Source of the DNA: Stratiolaelaps scimitus
Lineage: Eukaryota; Arthropoda; Arachnida; Mesostigmata; Laelapidae
Direction: 5' to 3'
Assembly: GCA_019614645.1 (NCBI GenBank)
Contig: JABWDB010000011.1
Span: 6,707,501 to 6,771,500, forward strand
DNA: 64,000 nucleotides
The position numbers and the translations under genes are program-made. The notes beneath the pieces were generated by a model, which had not been told where the DNA came from, did no database searches, and saw only the letters and a program-made list of their open reading frames with translations. Shown here in pieces: positions 35,085 through 48,524 of this stretch. Numbering within the stretch: position 1 is the stretch's first letter; every line of letters begins with the position of its first letter.

Positions 35085-35300
35085 CTATCGAACACTAGCC
35101 GGAGCAATTACACACCTTCCCTAGCGATCGAAGCCATCATGTCAAGAATAAAGACGAATCTCGAGAAGGGCTCGACCCTCAACAAAGGATTGATTTTAGC
35201 AGATAGAGAGGGGTTTTGTTATCCTCGTCACCCTCCACCGGATCGGCTCACTTTTTTACTTTGAGGAAAAGTTCCTCCTCTGGAGAAAAAATTGTACTTT
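35085..35300 (+). repeat. Dispersed repeat family 4, copy 4
   Basis: Carries CGAACACTAGCCGGAGCAAT, then AGATAGAGAGGGGTTTTGTT, CGTCACCC and CACCGGATCGGCTCAC in the same order as copy 3. Confidence 0.6.
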
Positions 35301-36358
35301 TATTATCGGTTTGATCTCCTCGGTGATACTCTCGATTAGACCTACAATTTTTAAACAATGTCCTTTCCAGCTGCGCCTGCGTGTCCCGCGTTACTAACAC
35401 GTTGACACCATACCACACAGTCATCATGGCATATATATAAATATATATATATTGCTATTTGGTAAAACAGCTATGACCTGACTGTGAGCCAAGGTTACTT
35501 TCGCTCGAAGTGGACCTCCCCGTCTGTAGCTCCCAGATAAGAAGAGTTGTCTAATTCAGTAGGAGCGGCGATAGTGTGGTGTCCTCGATTGGCTCGAATT
35601 GCACAACAGGATAAATCGGTAATAATAACAAGGGTGATAAAGTTCGACAGCCATAGTAACCAGAATCAGCAGCATCCGTGAACACCATTTAAACTTGTAT
35701 GGTTCACATTACATCCCGCCTCATCTCGCAACAGCTACAACAGGGACCTCGTACGAATCGAATTTCCGAAATTTCACCTCCAGGTGAAATCTTCGAATAA
35801 CGCTTGTCCAAGAGGCGGATCGCTACTTTAGCTAAGCATCGAGTGTATGTCACTCGGCGCTTAACAGTACTGTCATTCCGATTACGACATCTGCTAGTTT
35901 AAATGAATTACCTACATGATCGTTAAGCAATCTGGCATTGACCATCCATCTCTATGGTCATGACACATATACATATTTTGATTTCTGCTCGATTCAGCCA
36001 TCAGCTAATACTCAACCAGTCGGAGGGATCGATTAGCATGGTTATCATTGGTAGCCTCTTTACCCAGGAGGATGGGGCAGGGGGGGGGATCAAAAGCGGT
36101 GACACCATAGCTTGAGTGGCCACGGTTTAACTATGGCAACACAACAGGGGTAGGATAAACGCTCGTCTAAACACACGTGTATGATACCTTCAGGTGGCTC
36201 GTCGTGATCCCCTGACAAATGCTGCTGTGGAGATACGCAGTGACTTAAGAAGCGAACGGAGAGGTCCCGGCATAGATAGTGCGCCCAGACAATCGAGACA
36301 CTGCAGGGTCTTGGATTATTTGCAAAGGCTTAGAGGAGAAGTTCGTGACAGGGCCGCT

Positions 36359-39300
36359 ATGAGATCGATTCTCGCCATTTGTTTTGTCGTGCTGGGCACC
36401 GCCTATGCCCACGCTGAAGGTAAGTGACACTGGTGATTCAAGATGTGCTGGAGGCCGTCGGTCAAAAGTGAATACGCCTGTAGTGTCAGGGGAAATGTGA
36501 TCATCTTCTTAAGGGAAGACTGAAGATTTTCTCCGAGGTGTCTTCCTAAGCTAAGGTTGAAGATTTTATTCGCGGACGCCTACCAAGCACCGTGACTGGC
36601 AACACCACCTGTGATAGAGCTCCCGCGTCAGCTAGGAAGGGATGCGTACGACATTGCAACTAACACATACTTCACAGGGCTGTACTCGTACGAGTTGTCG
36701 ATTTCGGAGATATTTTCTCGCCAGTAAAAGGCAATTAGAAGAAAAATGCGCTTATTTCCGAAAATTCTACTGGCTTTTTCGAGGGTTTTCCGAGTGCTCT
36801 ACTTTATAAAGAAAATAAAGCATTTCCTCCGAAGAAGGGATCTCCATACACTCTTTGTCCCACGCGCCATCATGCTACACATACGTAACCCTGTCCCGTA
36901 GATTGTCTAGTGGTGAGCGTCTTTGGTTACTTGACAGAGGAGGGATATAGGGTTTGGGTTCAAATCCTGCTGCCAGACGCTTTGAAGAATCTTCAGATTT
37001 CTTTAGGTTGCCCCGAGATATCCTCGTAGTAATACCTAAAGATTGAGATCCGTGAAGGACAACAGCTGAGGATCAGCTCAAAAAAGTGTGTGCTACATAT
37101 AAGCCGGCACAGGTCCCATCCAACGGGGCTTATTTCAGAGTGAAAACTGTAAGGCTCAATGAGAAATGTATGTAAAAATACAGACACGTGTATAGAGTAA
37201 CACGTAAGGGATACGCTAAACTTTAAAAGAGACTGAATATCGTTAATATACGTTATTATATTCCAGTCAATTTCTTGAAACTTGACAAATGTCAATGCGC
37301 GTGGCATAGTCAGGACTCAAGGAGGAGTCTGGTCTAAGAGACTATAGCTTGTCCAGGCATTATCTCCAACGGTATCCACGGGCTTAACGTCCGTCGATGT
37401 TAACCCTTCAAAGGGGTCCCCCGTCGTATAAAGCGATACCAGTTATAGCGGAGGACGTAATGTTAAATGTTGGCTAAGGAACGACAGAACATTACGTAGC
37501 TGTATTTCAAGCCGCTGCTACGACTCATGCAATAATCTGTAACGACCCCGGTTAAGGGTGCACAATTTCAAAAAATAGACAGAGCCATGTAGTTTTTAAA
37601 ACGACTTGTTTTAGTTGAATATTAGCAACACGCGTCATTACAAACATGGATGACAGAGGTAAAAAAATATACAAACCCATATGTCTAGCATGCAAGTACA
37701 GTGCAACTGACGATGCACACGTCGAATATATTTCGATTACATTACTCGAGTCATCTAGATGTAGATAAATATATGCGTACGCATTGTGCCGACATACGCA
37801 GCCATTGGCTACGCATGTTTTAGTTGTGATATGAATAGAAAAAAAAACCTGCGAGATACCGATTCTAAGGAATTATTGTCAATTGCGATTAAACAAGCTC
37901 GAAATATTAGATCCTCCGGTGTCAGCTATGTTTTGCTGTCAGTCGCCTGTTTCTCCTTTCAGGATGCGAGCACTGGTGGACGTCCTGTAACTACAACGCT
38001 GAGAAATGTTTCGTGTCCTTACGGTGCCTTGCACCGGACGAATTGGCAAACCTGGTCGATGTCGAGATAGTATCGGTACGTGTAGAATATTGTTGGATTT
38101 TCCTCGTAAAGCCCTTATGCCAGCGTATCGACTAAAAGCCGGCGAGAGTATCTTTCGATCGAGGGTTGAGATGGTCAGAGTACTCAGTTGTCCTCGCTGA
38201 CTTAATTGGCCCAAATCTTAACGTGAGATGAGATAGAGTGTGTTTATCGACCGATCGCATAGTGTCTGCTTGTATGGGGTTCTTCTACGAATTGTTCATA
38301 ACATTACAACTCTATCCTATGACTTTTAGTCCTATTTGTCAACACACGTGATTGATCGTCTCGTGTCCATCCTAACACGTTCAGCTAAGAAAACCATTGG
38401 AGATATGGCCAGGCTAATTACACCGACGGCAAGTCCTCACTCGACAGAAACACGTGAACCAGAATCTTTATCAGCATCTGATGGGCCAATAGCAGGAATC
38501 AGGAATCCAGCCGCTGAAGCACCAGCAGATTGGCCTCCCCGAGCACCACTCACAACTACGAAGATTTCTGCTGAGATACAATCGGTAAGCGTTGAAAGCA
38601 CCGTTGGTACCATGGCGGAAATACTAATGAAGTACTTACCGCCACAATGGAGCCTACCTGGCATAGCTCTAAGGCCTTGTACATTATGCTAATATCATCT
38701 TGGCCTTGCCCCGGCTACTCTCGTTCACCACAAGCAATCGTCTGTTGACGTTGTGATCATTTATATTATTATTATTATTGCCCAATAACTCTGTTATTAT
38801 ATGTAATGTTTTTCTAGTATAGACAATTGCCACAAGCACTGTTCTCCTCTGACGAAATGCGAAATAAGGTGGACGCGGTGGTTAGGCATGAATTTCGATA
38901 TGAAGCTTTGAGTCTACTCGCGTGTGAGTATCGATCTGAACAATGTATCGATTCCATAAGGGTTGTCCTGTTTCGTATTCATTGATTTTGATCATGACCC
39001 CGTGGGTAGCCTGAAGGGGGATTTTTCCAGACAGTCCAAACACGAATCGACTACATCTACACTTTAGACGCTGTCAGTGAACACTTGTCATCTTCTTGTA
39101 GGAACGTCTCTCGACTCCTGTGAAAGGTCGTCCCGTGGCGAGGACTATGAGGTCGCCGACCAAGACACCCACCTCGGTGACAAACGAATTCATGGTCTAC
39201 CTCGTCAACGATTCCTCGTCCAACCCGGATAATGAAGAAAACGCAAGTACGCGATACGTTTTATACTTCGTAATTAGCCGATGTCGTTAGTACGAGCATG

Positions 39301-42300
39301 GTATCCATGGTGGTTAGATTTGGAGCTTGATTAATGACTGAGTATCACTGCGATTAAAGTCGATTGTCAAGGAAAGCAAATGTGTTTCCTTAACAAACGC
39401 CTATACATCCCGCAGGCAAATAGAGTAGGTGGATTGAAATACCGGCTAGCTAACACGAGCGACTTTTAATGGGAACGAATCACGCCTGCTGCGTCTACGA
39501 GGACACGTAACACCCATCAAGGCACTTGTATGCCGGTGGCCTGTCATACTAATTCGAATTGAAAATTTAGCACGTGCATGTAGCACAGACGCAGCACCTT
39601 GTTTCCCACTCAGCTGACTTTCTTTGACAGGTCTCGGTAGTGCTGTGTTCGCATTGCTTCAGGGACCTATCATGTCGGTAATGCTGGACCCGCATAGACT
39701 TTCTCCAATAGACCTATGTGACTGCAAGGCAATGTTAATCATATTCCAGTTGAATCGCGATTTCTGGCGATCGAACCGGCGATCGATCACAAATCATTGC
39801 GCTGATGTTCGTAGCCTCCGTGGCACTCAACCTCGCTCAACGACATGACTAGTGAGGCCGAGTACCTGCTATTTTGTTATCATGTACGTGGCGGCTTGGC
39901 CTCGGTGGTTAATGCACATCTCTTCAATGCGGTTAATTGCTACGGAAACCACGAACGGCAGCTCTACGATTTGCGATCGATCGGTGGTTCGATCCCCAGA
40001 GTTCGCGATTTGGCTGGACTATGATTCACATTGCCCTACCTCAACATACGTCTATTGGAAGAACCCAGTGCGATCCAGAGATTGTCTCGTACTACCAACG
40101 TGATCAAAGATTCTTGAAACAGTGCTGCTGCTGCTACACAGCGGTGCCGGGGTCTGCCATGGAAGGTCAGCCGAGGGTTAACTATTAGGAGAAGAAAATA
40201 TATGTTATTATATATATATAATTTAACATATGACTTCGCTTTGGGCTGTCCTTCAGAAAGGTCTTCATTTAACGCCAAGCTGCTGAGTCTGGATGGACGG
40301 TCCTATAGCGGTGAGTTGCTACACACGTTTTCGTTACTTGCAGCACCACGCGCAATGAGGTATATATTATATACATATATATATATATATATATATAGGA
40401 GTCCTTGAAATTCCAGATCATGAACGAAAACCCTTTGAGCAAGGTATTGAGACCGTCTTCACGGGAGCACACTGGATGTCGGTGGATATCTGATTGAAAC
40501 TAATTGCCCAACTTTCCCGACTCGTCCGTTGCTTTGTTTGCTTATTTGCAGTTATTCCGAGGTCGGTCATCGACGCCCACGCTCTTCTGCGAAACATACG
40601 CAAGGTGTGTACATAATGAATCCTTTACCCGGAGACGTGCAGCTACAAACGTGCAAAAAGCTCAGCCAAATTAGGCAGATTAGATTGCAAGCCTCATAGT
40701 GTACCCTGACGAGGGATTCTTCCCCTTAGCTTATTCACGTGTACGAGAAATGCCTCTACATTTAGAATATAAATGTTATTTATTATCATATTATATACGT
40801 ACATACAACTTTAAGCATATACCGAGTAGAGAATTAGTTTCTCTACATTTAGTCGACACGCCAACAAATGCACGTAACGTGCAAACGGAGGAACCGCGGC
40901 GCCGACGGGACTGCTGCTGCTACGATCCATCGGTACATTAAATGTCAAACATGACTTCCCCAACAGGAAATCGACGCGGCCAAAACAGCCGATGCCGAAT
41001 TCAAAAATCGCCTATTCATGATTAGGGTCGAAGACGTCAATGAGGACAACCGGCCTCACCGTGATGGTCCATTGCTGTCTGGAATTATATTCGCCCTCGT
41101 TGCTGTGGTCATCCTCGTGGGGGCTGTGCCGATATACTTCCGGGCGTCGCGCACCAGCCGAAGATATGACCCAGTACCGAGAGTAAGTATTGCATATATA
41201 TATATATATATAATCAACTAAAACAATAAATGCTGCGAAATTGGTGGCAATACATCATGTATACCTCTCTTGATCGGCGTTATTCTATCGAGGAGTTAAA
41301 TATATCATTTTAAATTGCCAGGGCCAGGATTCGTTCGAGTTGAACCACAGAGTGGGTGTACGGCCCGCAGGCGACATTGCAAGAACGGAGGAAGGCAATG
41401 CCCGGTAAGCATATATAACATGACGGAAAATATGTAAAAGTTCACACCCAAGAAGAAATGCGCGCGCGCGATGGATCGTGGGAACACACAAAGCCAATAG
41501 CGCCTAGCATTAAGCAAGAAGATCTACTAAGCACAATCTTACTATAACTCGTTCGTTAGGTGTTCTCTTCTGCGCCAGTATCAATGGACAAAAAAATGTG
41601 TTATAGTGGTATCCTGAAACTGGACATATACTGCCCTTTATAATGAAGGTTGCATTCAATTTCAGTGACAGTTCCGATCTCAAAACAGTAATAGCTTCAC
41701 TGTAGACCTGCACCCTTGGAAACATTGGGAGGACCGGGGGTACAGTCATTACACTTTCTACAGATATTCGCAGAGTTAAGGTGTGGCTAAATGGGCAAGC
41801 AAATTTCTAGTGCTAGGATTTTCCTGAGATATCCATAGCGGCAAAACGCAATTTCTATTTTGGGCATCGTCACTTAGCGACGGGGCCAAGTGATGCGCCC
41901 TTGTCCTCAACATTCTCTTCGAAGAATACACAGGGGGGGGTGCCCTTAGATGCATCTCACGTTCAGCTCGTGGTACAATTATCGCCCCCACTTTTGTCAT
42001 TGACATTAATAAATTCAACATCGGTAGTTGAGTGAAAATACTTCACTAAGCACCTTTCTGAACTCTATGCCTATATATTCGCCATGGGGCAGGTTCATTT
42101 CGCCACCGATTCACAAGCATAGGATCAGACCTTTTTACACGGATTTGTGGTTGTTTCAACCGCTGTTTTGGAACATATGCAGACTCAACCTGAGACGTTG
42201 ACGCCTTGACTAATCTGCTTCTCACGGTTCCAACCGCAGGCATGAGGCCACCCTGGGACAAGAGGCGTCCGACGCGTTCACCACCATTCAAACGACTGAA

Positions 42301-42363
42301 GGACAGCATCAGCGCGACAGCGTAGAGGAAAACGCTGGCAGTCTGCAACGGCCAGGAAGCTAG
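36359..42363 (+). CDS. Mucin-like type I membrane protein D
   Basis: Nine phase-consistent exons give about 367 residues: 36359-36419, 37963-38075, 38330-38584, 39102-39246, 40257-40310, 40552-40604, 40967-41182, 41322-41404, 42240-42363. Order: signal peptide (MRSILAICFVVLGTAYAHAE, phase 1); four-Cys exon (C-x6-C-x6-C-x5-C, CFVSLRCLAPDELANLVDVE); an 85-residue Ser/Thr/Pro-rich exon without tandem repeats; an exon ending TNEFMVYLVNDSSSN; juxtamembrane exons (SSFNAKLLSLDGRSYS; IPRSVIDAHALLRNIRK; EIDAAKTADAEFKNRLFMIR); a membrane helix (SGIIFALVAVVILVGAVPIY) with basic RASRTSRR; and two tail exons (GQDSFELNHRVGVRPAGDIA; HEATLGQEASDAFTTIQTTE), stop TAG. It is the only member without an expanded array and so the clearest guide to the ancestral architecture. 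AATAAA at 42643-42648 lies 280 bases past the stop. Confidence 0.86.
36905..37086 (+). mobile_element. SINE-1, full-length-like copy in gene D intron 1
   Basis: Head: GATTGTCTAGTGGTGAGCGT with B box GGGTTCAAATCCTGC (best preserved in the window). Body: GCCCCGAGATATCCTCGTAG, TAATACCTAAAGATTGAGAT, then ACAGCTGAGGATCAGCTC and A residues. Confidence 0.8.
39625..39800 (+). repeat. Dispersed repeat family 6, copy 2
   Basis: Aligns by eye with the reverse complement of 25130-25280. It lies in the gene D intron between 39246 and 40257, followed by a tRNA-like fragment at about 39895-40010 (GGTGGTTCGATCCCCAGAG). Confidence 0.4.
41800..42020 (+). repeat. Dispersed repeat family 5, copy 1
   Basis: TGAGATATCCATAGCGGCAA, AATTTCTATTTTGGGCA, a G run near 41933 and TTAGATGCATCTCACGTTCA recur in the same order in the reverse complement of 48020-48185. 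It lies in the last intron of gene D. Confidence 0.6.
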
Positions 42364-42786
42364 AAGTTACACGAGTTAGGATAATTAAAGCTCGTCTGTG
42401 TTAATTAACATTTGTGACATTCGCTTAAGGGATAAGTGTAGCATTGACGCCACCTTTCAGCTGTATAAACTGTACATAACTAAATGTTCCGCACAAAACT
42501 ATGGAACATGTGTGCATATGTATAATTCATGGTATACGCTGATTCCTCACATGGAAGGTACCGATGCTAAGTACACTTGATTCATCTGACTCTCACTCAT
42601 TTAGGCTAGTGTTTGACTACTTAGATAATTAATGCTTGTTGAAATAAACCGAATGGTTGGCTTTGTTGTGAAATTTACGTCAGAATGTACTCGTTAGCCT
42701 TATGCAAGATGCAGTTATACTTTGGATAAATTTAATTTTATTTGCGTAATCGTATATTTCTTATAATTTTCCGCATATATTTGTTC

Positions 42787-42822
<36 letters not shown>

Positions 42823-44972
42823 CTTTTGTATTATATGGACCGCTCAAAATTTGTTTAGCAAAGCCCTTATTCCATTCGAGGTATTCAATAGTTTATTTCA
42901 TCAGAAATTTCTCTGATGATATTCGGATGTTCCATTTTTCTAAACATTTTTTGTTAACTTCAATTATATAATAAGAAAAAATAAATAATACGATACTTTA
43001 CTTTTAAAAAATTTACTAAATTTATTGAAGTAAATAATAATAAATAATGGGTTTTATTTGTGAATTTGTTTGAACAATTAAAATAGGATAAATTATTAGA
43101 AGGGGCTTAACAATAAAATTATTATTATTATGAGAAATTCAAAATTTAGTATGAACTCGGCAAAATAATGTCGACGCCTCAGGGAGGTGTCGATTAGACT
43201 ATTTCTCGCAATGATGCTATTATGCGCGCCGAGAAGTGTCTGCTGTGAGAAGCACTAACCATCACCAAAACTAGCCTTGTAGAGTATATTATTGAGTTTG
43301 GCGAGCACCGTCTATTTCACATACTTTGCAAGGTTAGACTTCGTACCTTGAGCCAAGAAGAAGATGAGCGGTAAGGGCTAAGTGGGCCTAATGCTGGGGG
43401 TACACACACGGGCAGTTAGGCCAATTATTCACCCGTAAGCTTTTAAATTAAATAAATCATCTTTTAAGTTAGCTGTTTATTGAACAAACCCTTCTAGACG
43501 TACCCATACCTGTAGACGTACCTGTCCCTTGTCAGTCGGTCATATAATTGTTAATAGAATTTCCCCGCAAGATGTAAAAAATGCTCGATTTCATTGGGTT
43601 CGTCCAATTTCTTGGGGGAACCGTTCAAAAAATGCCACATTTGTTCAACATATTGAAATTTACACATCTCGACTGACACCAACAAGTCCCATTTATACCT
43701 TGAGCGATACTCTTACATCGAAGTGGCCCGTGTGTGGGATCGAAGAAAAAGAGAGAGAGAGAGAGACAGAGACACCCGCTCGAAATCCCATCATATGTAA
43801 GCTTAGTTCGCGGTGCGCGCGCGTTCTGTTTGAGAGCATTGCATAAATTCCCACCAGGACTGTACAGGTGAACTTTTAGCTTCCGGCTGTACTGCTTTCG
43901 CCAGTACGAACCGTACTTATCGATATTGCTCAATTCCGCCGTTAGGGGCGGAAACTTCTAAGGGCGCCATCATTCATGGTATGTACTACTTTACTGAAGG
44001 TTGTAGATGGGGTTGTCCGGGGGAGACCTTTGAGTCTGGTCCGCTCCTTTGAGGCCGGGGGGGAGGCGGGCGTATTCGTTGCTTAGTTCCGTATGCATGC
44101 GTTTTTGTCGATTTCTGCTTTTTGGTTTGGTCGTGCGTAAGTTGAGATGCTGTGTGGCTGTAGTATAGTGATGTTGTGATTGCGGCACGAGGTACAGGGA
44201 ACAAGCTATGTAAACACGCTCGATGCGTACTGATTGGCTGTCGCTTGCCTCCTGAGAATCACCCTCGAAGGCTCAGCCCGCGCAGCTTAGGAGCTGTCAC
44301 ACACTTGGAGGAGAGAGTCAGCATTAGCCTGGGTTTATTGATCTACGCCGCCGCTTGAGTTAGATGACTTCTTCTAGCTTGATTCGCCTGTACGGCGAGC
44401 ACACATCTTGTGTTTTGATATGATCCAACGGCCATCCCACAGCTGGGTAACTCTCGAGGCGCATAAAAATAAACGGTTGGTCTTTGTAACGGATGTGCTC
44501 ACCACTGGTTCCATAGAATATGCAAGCGAAGCGGTTCGTAGCGAGAACAAATTCAAATGTTTAGGAATCATTTATCACCGCTTGTCTCACTATAGGAATT
44601 AATCAATTAATCTATCCATCTAATCAATCATCTACAATTAATCTCCGCGGTCGTTGGGAAGGCAAAGCATTTGAGAATGCATCCCGAGGTGAGACCACCT
44701 GCTACAGGACCCAAAGGATGACACCAATCATAATGATATTAATTAAGTGTTCTATGCATTTATATCACATGACGCGTTAAGCGGTAGCTATTCAGTCAGT
44801 CTCATATGTTATTTGTAAAAGTACGTTGTCACCAGTTGCACAGTGAGTAAATCATCGGACATTATGGATTACCTACCACGAAGCCGCATCCAATTACAGT
44901 GGTTTCTGGTAACGTTTGCATATATATATATATATATATATATATAACGAATTGCTATATTTAGGGTGAAGA
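42364..44972. other. Intergenic between gene D and NXF1
   Basis: No supported gene. Very AT-rich over 42640-43150 with an AT microsatellite (42789-42821), a GA tract (43748-43766), and a GC-richer stretch (43980-44350) open in several frames without a recognisable product. The NXF1 promoter should lie in its right end; AT dinucleotides at 44920-44946 precede the start codon. Confidence 0.5.
42643..42648 (+). promoter_or_regulatory. Candidate polyadenylation signal of gene D
   Basis: AATAAA 280 bases after the stop codon of gene D. Confidence 0.55.
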
Positions 44973-47900
44973 ATGGAGAAATTCGGACGGAACATGAAAA
45001 ACCAGCGGTCCCGCGGCAGACGTAAGTGATCCGATTTTTGACATATGAACGAGCATTTTTCGACTCCCGTACGAATCGTTTGGCACAGATGCTGAGCCGC
45101 TCCTGCTAATTTCAACCGATCAGATGTATATGTAAATGCATGAGTAGTATGTATTAGTCAGAATAAGTAGTATCACAGTTTCTATTAATAATGGTACCAA
45201 CTCATAACAATTGATAGGCGCAATTTGAAAATTATATCAATATGTATTCGACGTTCGACCTAACGATATCGTTCGGCTGATCTAGGGAGTGGACCGACCG
45301 GATGCGCTTATTAATTACTATTATTTGTCCGCGCTGAGTAGGTAAATAATTTGTTCTCTTGGTGTTTTTGCCGCGTCAGCTGCTATTGTAGATCCCTTCA
45401 ACAAAAGCTGTATCATATTGTACAGAACGAGGAGTTCAGTGAAATTACAAAGGAATATGAGAATGACACCCCGCAAACTATTTCGCCATTGAGACATCGT
45501 TGAATTTGAAACGTGTCCATTCGCAGATCGGAGTTGTATTTCTGTGTGTTTACCGTCATGACCATCTGTTACTTGAACAATTGTTCGCTATTAACTGTAA
45601 AGGACACCTTGATCTGTATACAGCCATAGTGTGGGCCACTTGTCTGATGTTGTCAGCTGGAAAAGCGAACTGTACTGTTGACCCGGGGGCAAGCTAAGCG
45701 ACTTTATGAATTCCTACCAGATACGACGTGGTTAGAACACAAAGCAGGGGCGGCCTCGATACGTCCTCATAGTAGTATACCGAAAGATTCAGATCTAAGG
45801 CCTGTCACAGGGGAAAACAACTCAGACCGAAGGCACGTTTAAGCTAAACGCCGTCTCCTGAGCATCATCGTCTATCACGTCAGCGTGTTTCGGAATTTTC
45901 CTCAGACCTTGACGACGATCGTGATGGCGACATAAGCGGGGAGCCATCTTTCGGATATGGTTCTCGCCAAGGCCGACCCAAGCTCAACAGGGGCATTCAA
46001 TCCTTCCGGGACAGATTAGCTCCACACAGCGTCGCGGGCCGCACGAGGCCACAAGGCGGTCGGGGCAGAGCGACATCCATGCACAAATTGGATGCCAGTC
46101 GAGCCATGCGAATTCGTGAGTGCCTATACTTGCTTACTCTTCGGTCGTGTTTTGTATGAGCGTATCGTATATTGGCGTATGATAAGCAACCGTATGATGG
46201 GTTGATGTTGTAGCTAGCGTCGTCGGGGTGGCGTGGACGGTGTCGAAGTCTGTGGCTGTCAAAGGCCGCAGGTACTACCACATATATCGTGCTCTATAAT
46301 ATCGAGAACTTGAGCATTGTAAAACTGCACTTTCTTTACTAAACCCATATAACCTTTACCTTCAGCTTACTGTCCATTAGAATCGCTGATACATTGTGGA
46401 AGTTCGCTCTTCGAGCGGCGTTCGTCGATTATGCTGAAGAGCACTAGAGGCCATTGTGCCAACTGCATCATATACGAACTACATGAGCAGAGCTACACGG
46501 ACCTGAGAGCCATGTAAACATCGTTTGCGCGGCATCGGTGTAGCACGGCGGGCAACGAAGGCGATCGAAATCCCTTCTAACAACAAGCCTTAGCTGAACC
46601 TATTGTCTACTTGAAATTCCGTAAGGGATATCAACGCGAAAGATATTCCCTAGCAGATTTACCACGAGCCTTGGGAGTTCCTTGGGGGCCGTGGTCACGA
46701 TCGAGTCGAGCCTAGTCAATTGAGCCTGTCTCACTAATCGATTCGTGTGGTGTATCGTAGATCGCGAAGCCGAAGAAACTTCCTGGTTCCTTGTCAAGAT
46801 CCCCGATGGCAGCCGATGGGAGAAAGAGGTCATCCTGCGAGAGCTCGCGACAAATTGCCCCATCCCGTTTCGCGCCGTCAATTTCCATGTGAGCAATGAG
46901 TTCGCTAAATTTTATCTGAACTCGCGTCGGGCGTCAGGCGAAATTCGTCGCCTCAGCGGCAAGCTTCCGATTGGGAGTCCGACGAAAATGGATATCATCG
47001 TTGAGGCCAACGTCCTCCCGCAGGTGTCCCTTACCGAGGATGCGGAGAGAGCCATCAAAGGTAAGCTCAGCCGTTTGTCGTGATGGTACATTTAGTGGCA
47101 TTGGGCACATACATTTCGTGCTAATGGTAGATGTACTGTATTTGGACAAATTGCAATTTGCTGCTTGAGAGTGGAGGAATTGCACATTTGATTTGAGTAG
47201 ATGGCGGGTCGAAGGGACTTTGCTGAAATATTTTGAACTATTGTATGATGTACTTACACAGAATCTAAACATGTTGACGCTGTGGATTGTGTGATAAGGC
47301 TATGGGGTATTTCATCATTTGTATATATCTATGTATATATATATATATATATGTATATAATGTGGGTAAACATTGGTACACCTTTGTTATAACTAAATGT
47401 GGCTGATTTGTACGGTAATCATGTGAGCATGTCTCGTTTAAACCGATTTCGATACGCCCAGATACGAAATATCGTAAATATTCTGCTCAGTTCTAGAATG
47501 AAGACTCCCTAAGACGAGAGGCGTATGTTCCCTTGCGCAAAATGTGTTAATTAACAATTTTTAATTGAGCCTCAGAACTGGCGACGAACCTGAGCTAATC
47601 AGACATTTCAACAGTGTTTAAACACGTTTTCAATCTCAACAGTGGCCATGTCGAATCGTTACAACTGCAACACTCGGTTCTTGGATCTATCCAACTTCGA
47701 AGACGATCCAAGTTTAGCTGACGCCGGTTTGTTCATGCCGTTATCACGTGTAAACGTGACCAGCTACGTCGTGACGGTGATAGTTGATCACATACCCGAG
47801 TTGGAGGGGATCGATTTGTCGTATAACTCAATATACAACACCAGGTGCCTGTCCCCGCTTGCTGTTAAATGTAAACAAATCAAGACGTTGAAGCTCGAAG

Positions 47901-48492
47901 GAAACAAGGTTTGTTGTGCAGATCTATCATATCAGGAGGCATTGGCTTGATGACTGAGCGTTTTTTAGTAAAAAAAAGAACCTGTTATATTTATTAGTCA
48001 ATTATAAAAGTGGACGAGACACTTGTATCACCAGCTGAACGTGAGATACATCTAAGAGCACACTCCTCTATATAGTCCTAATAGAATGTGTAGAACAAGG
48101 AGGACCCCCCCCCACTTTCGCCAATCGTTAAGCGTGTGCCCAAAATAGAAATTTCGTTCTGCCCCTTTGGATATCTAAGGAGAAACTTTGCAGTAAAAAT
48201 TCGGTTGCACGTCGCTATCCTGTAGCGGATGCTAAGCTTTCTTCTAATATCTGAAGAAAGTTTAATGATATTTATTAACATGTTATGTTTATTGATCATG
48301 GTTGTGAGTCTGTAAGTATACAGTAATTAAAGAAGTAGTTGGGGACAGGGTGTCAGGCCGAGGTCGTCTATAAGGATGAATAGTTCGTAGGTGAATATTA
48401 GGTCGTCTATAAACAATGAATATCTCCATTTAAGCTCCAGCTTGTGCCACATTTCCCGTCCGCCGGCGATAGCTTTTTCAAAGAGGTACTTG

Positions 48493-48524
<32 letters not shown>

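Larger units (their letters stand above)
30572..36358. other. Intergenic between genes C and D
   Basis: Contains SINE-3 (30900-31060), a SINE-2 body (32545-32612), the Tc1/mariner remnant (33011-34209), AT tracts near 34216 and 34366, a signal-peptide-like stretch without ATG (34678-34754) and a family-4 copy (35085-35300). Open frames over 31840-32580 on both strands match no family I recognise. Confidence 0.5.
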
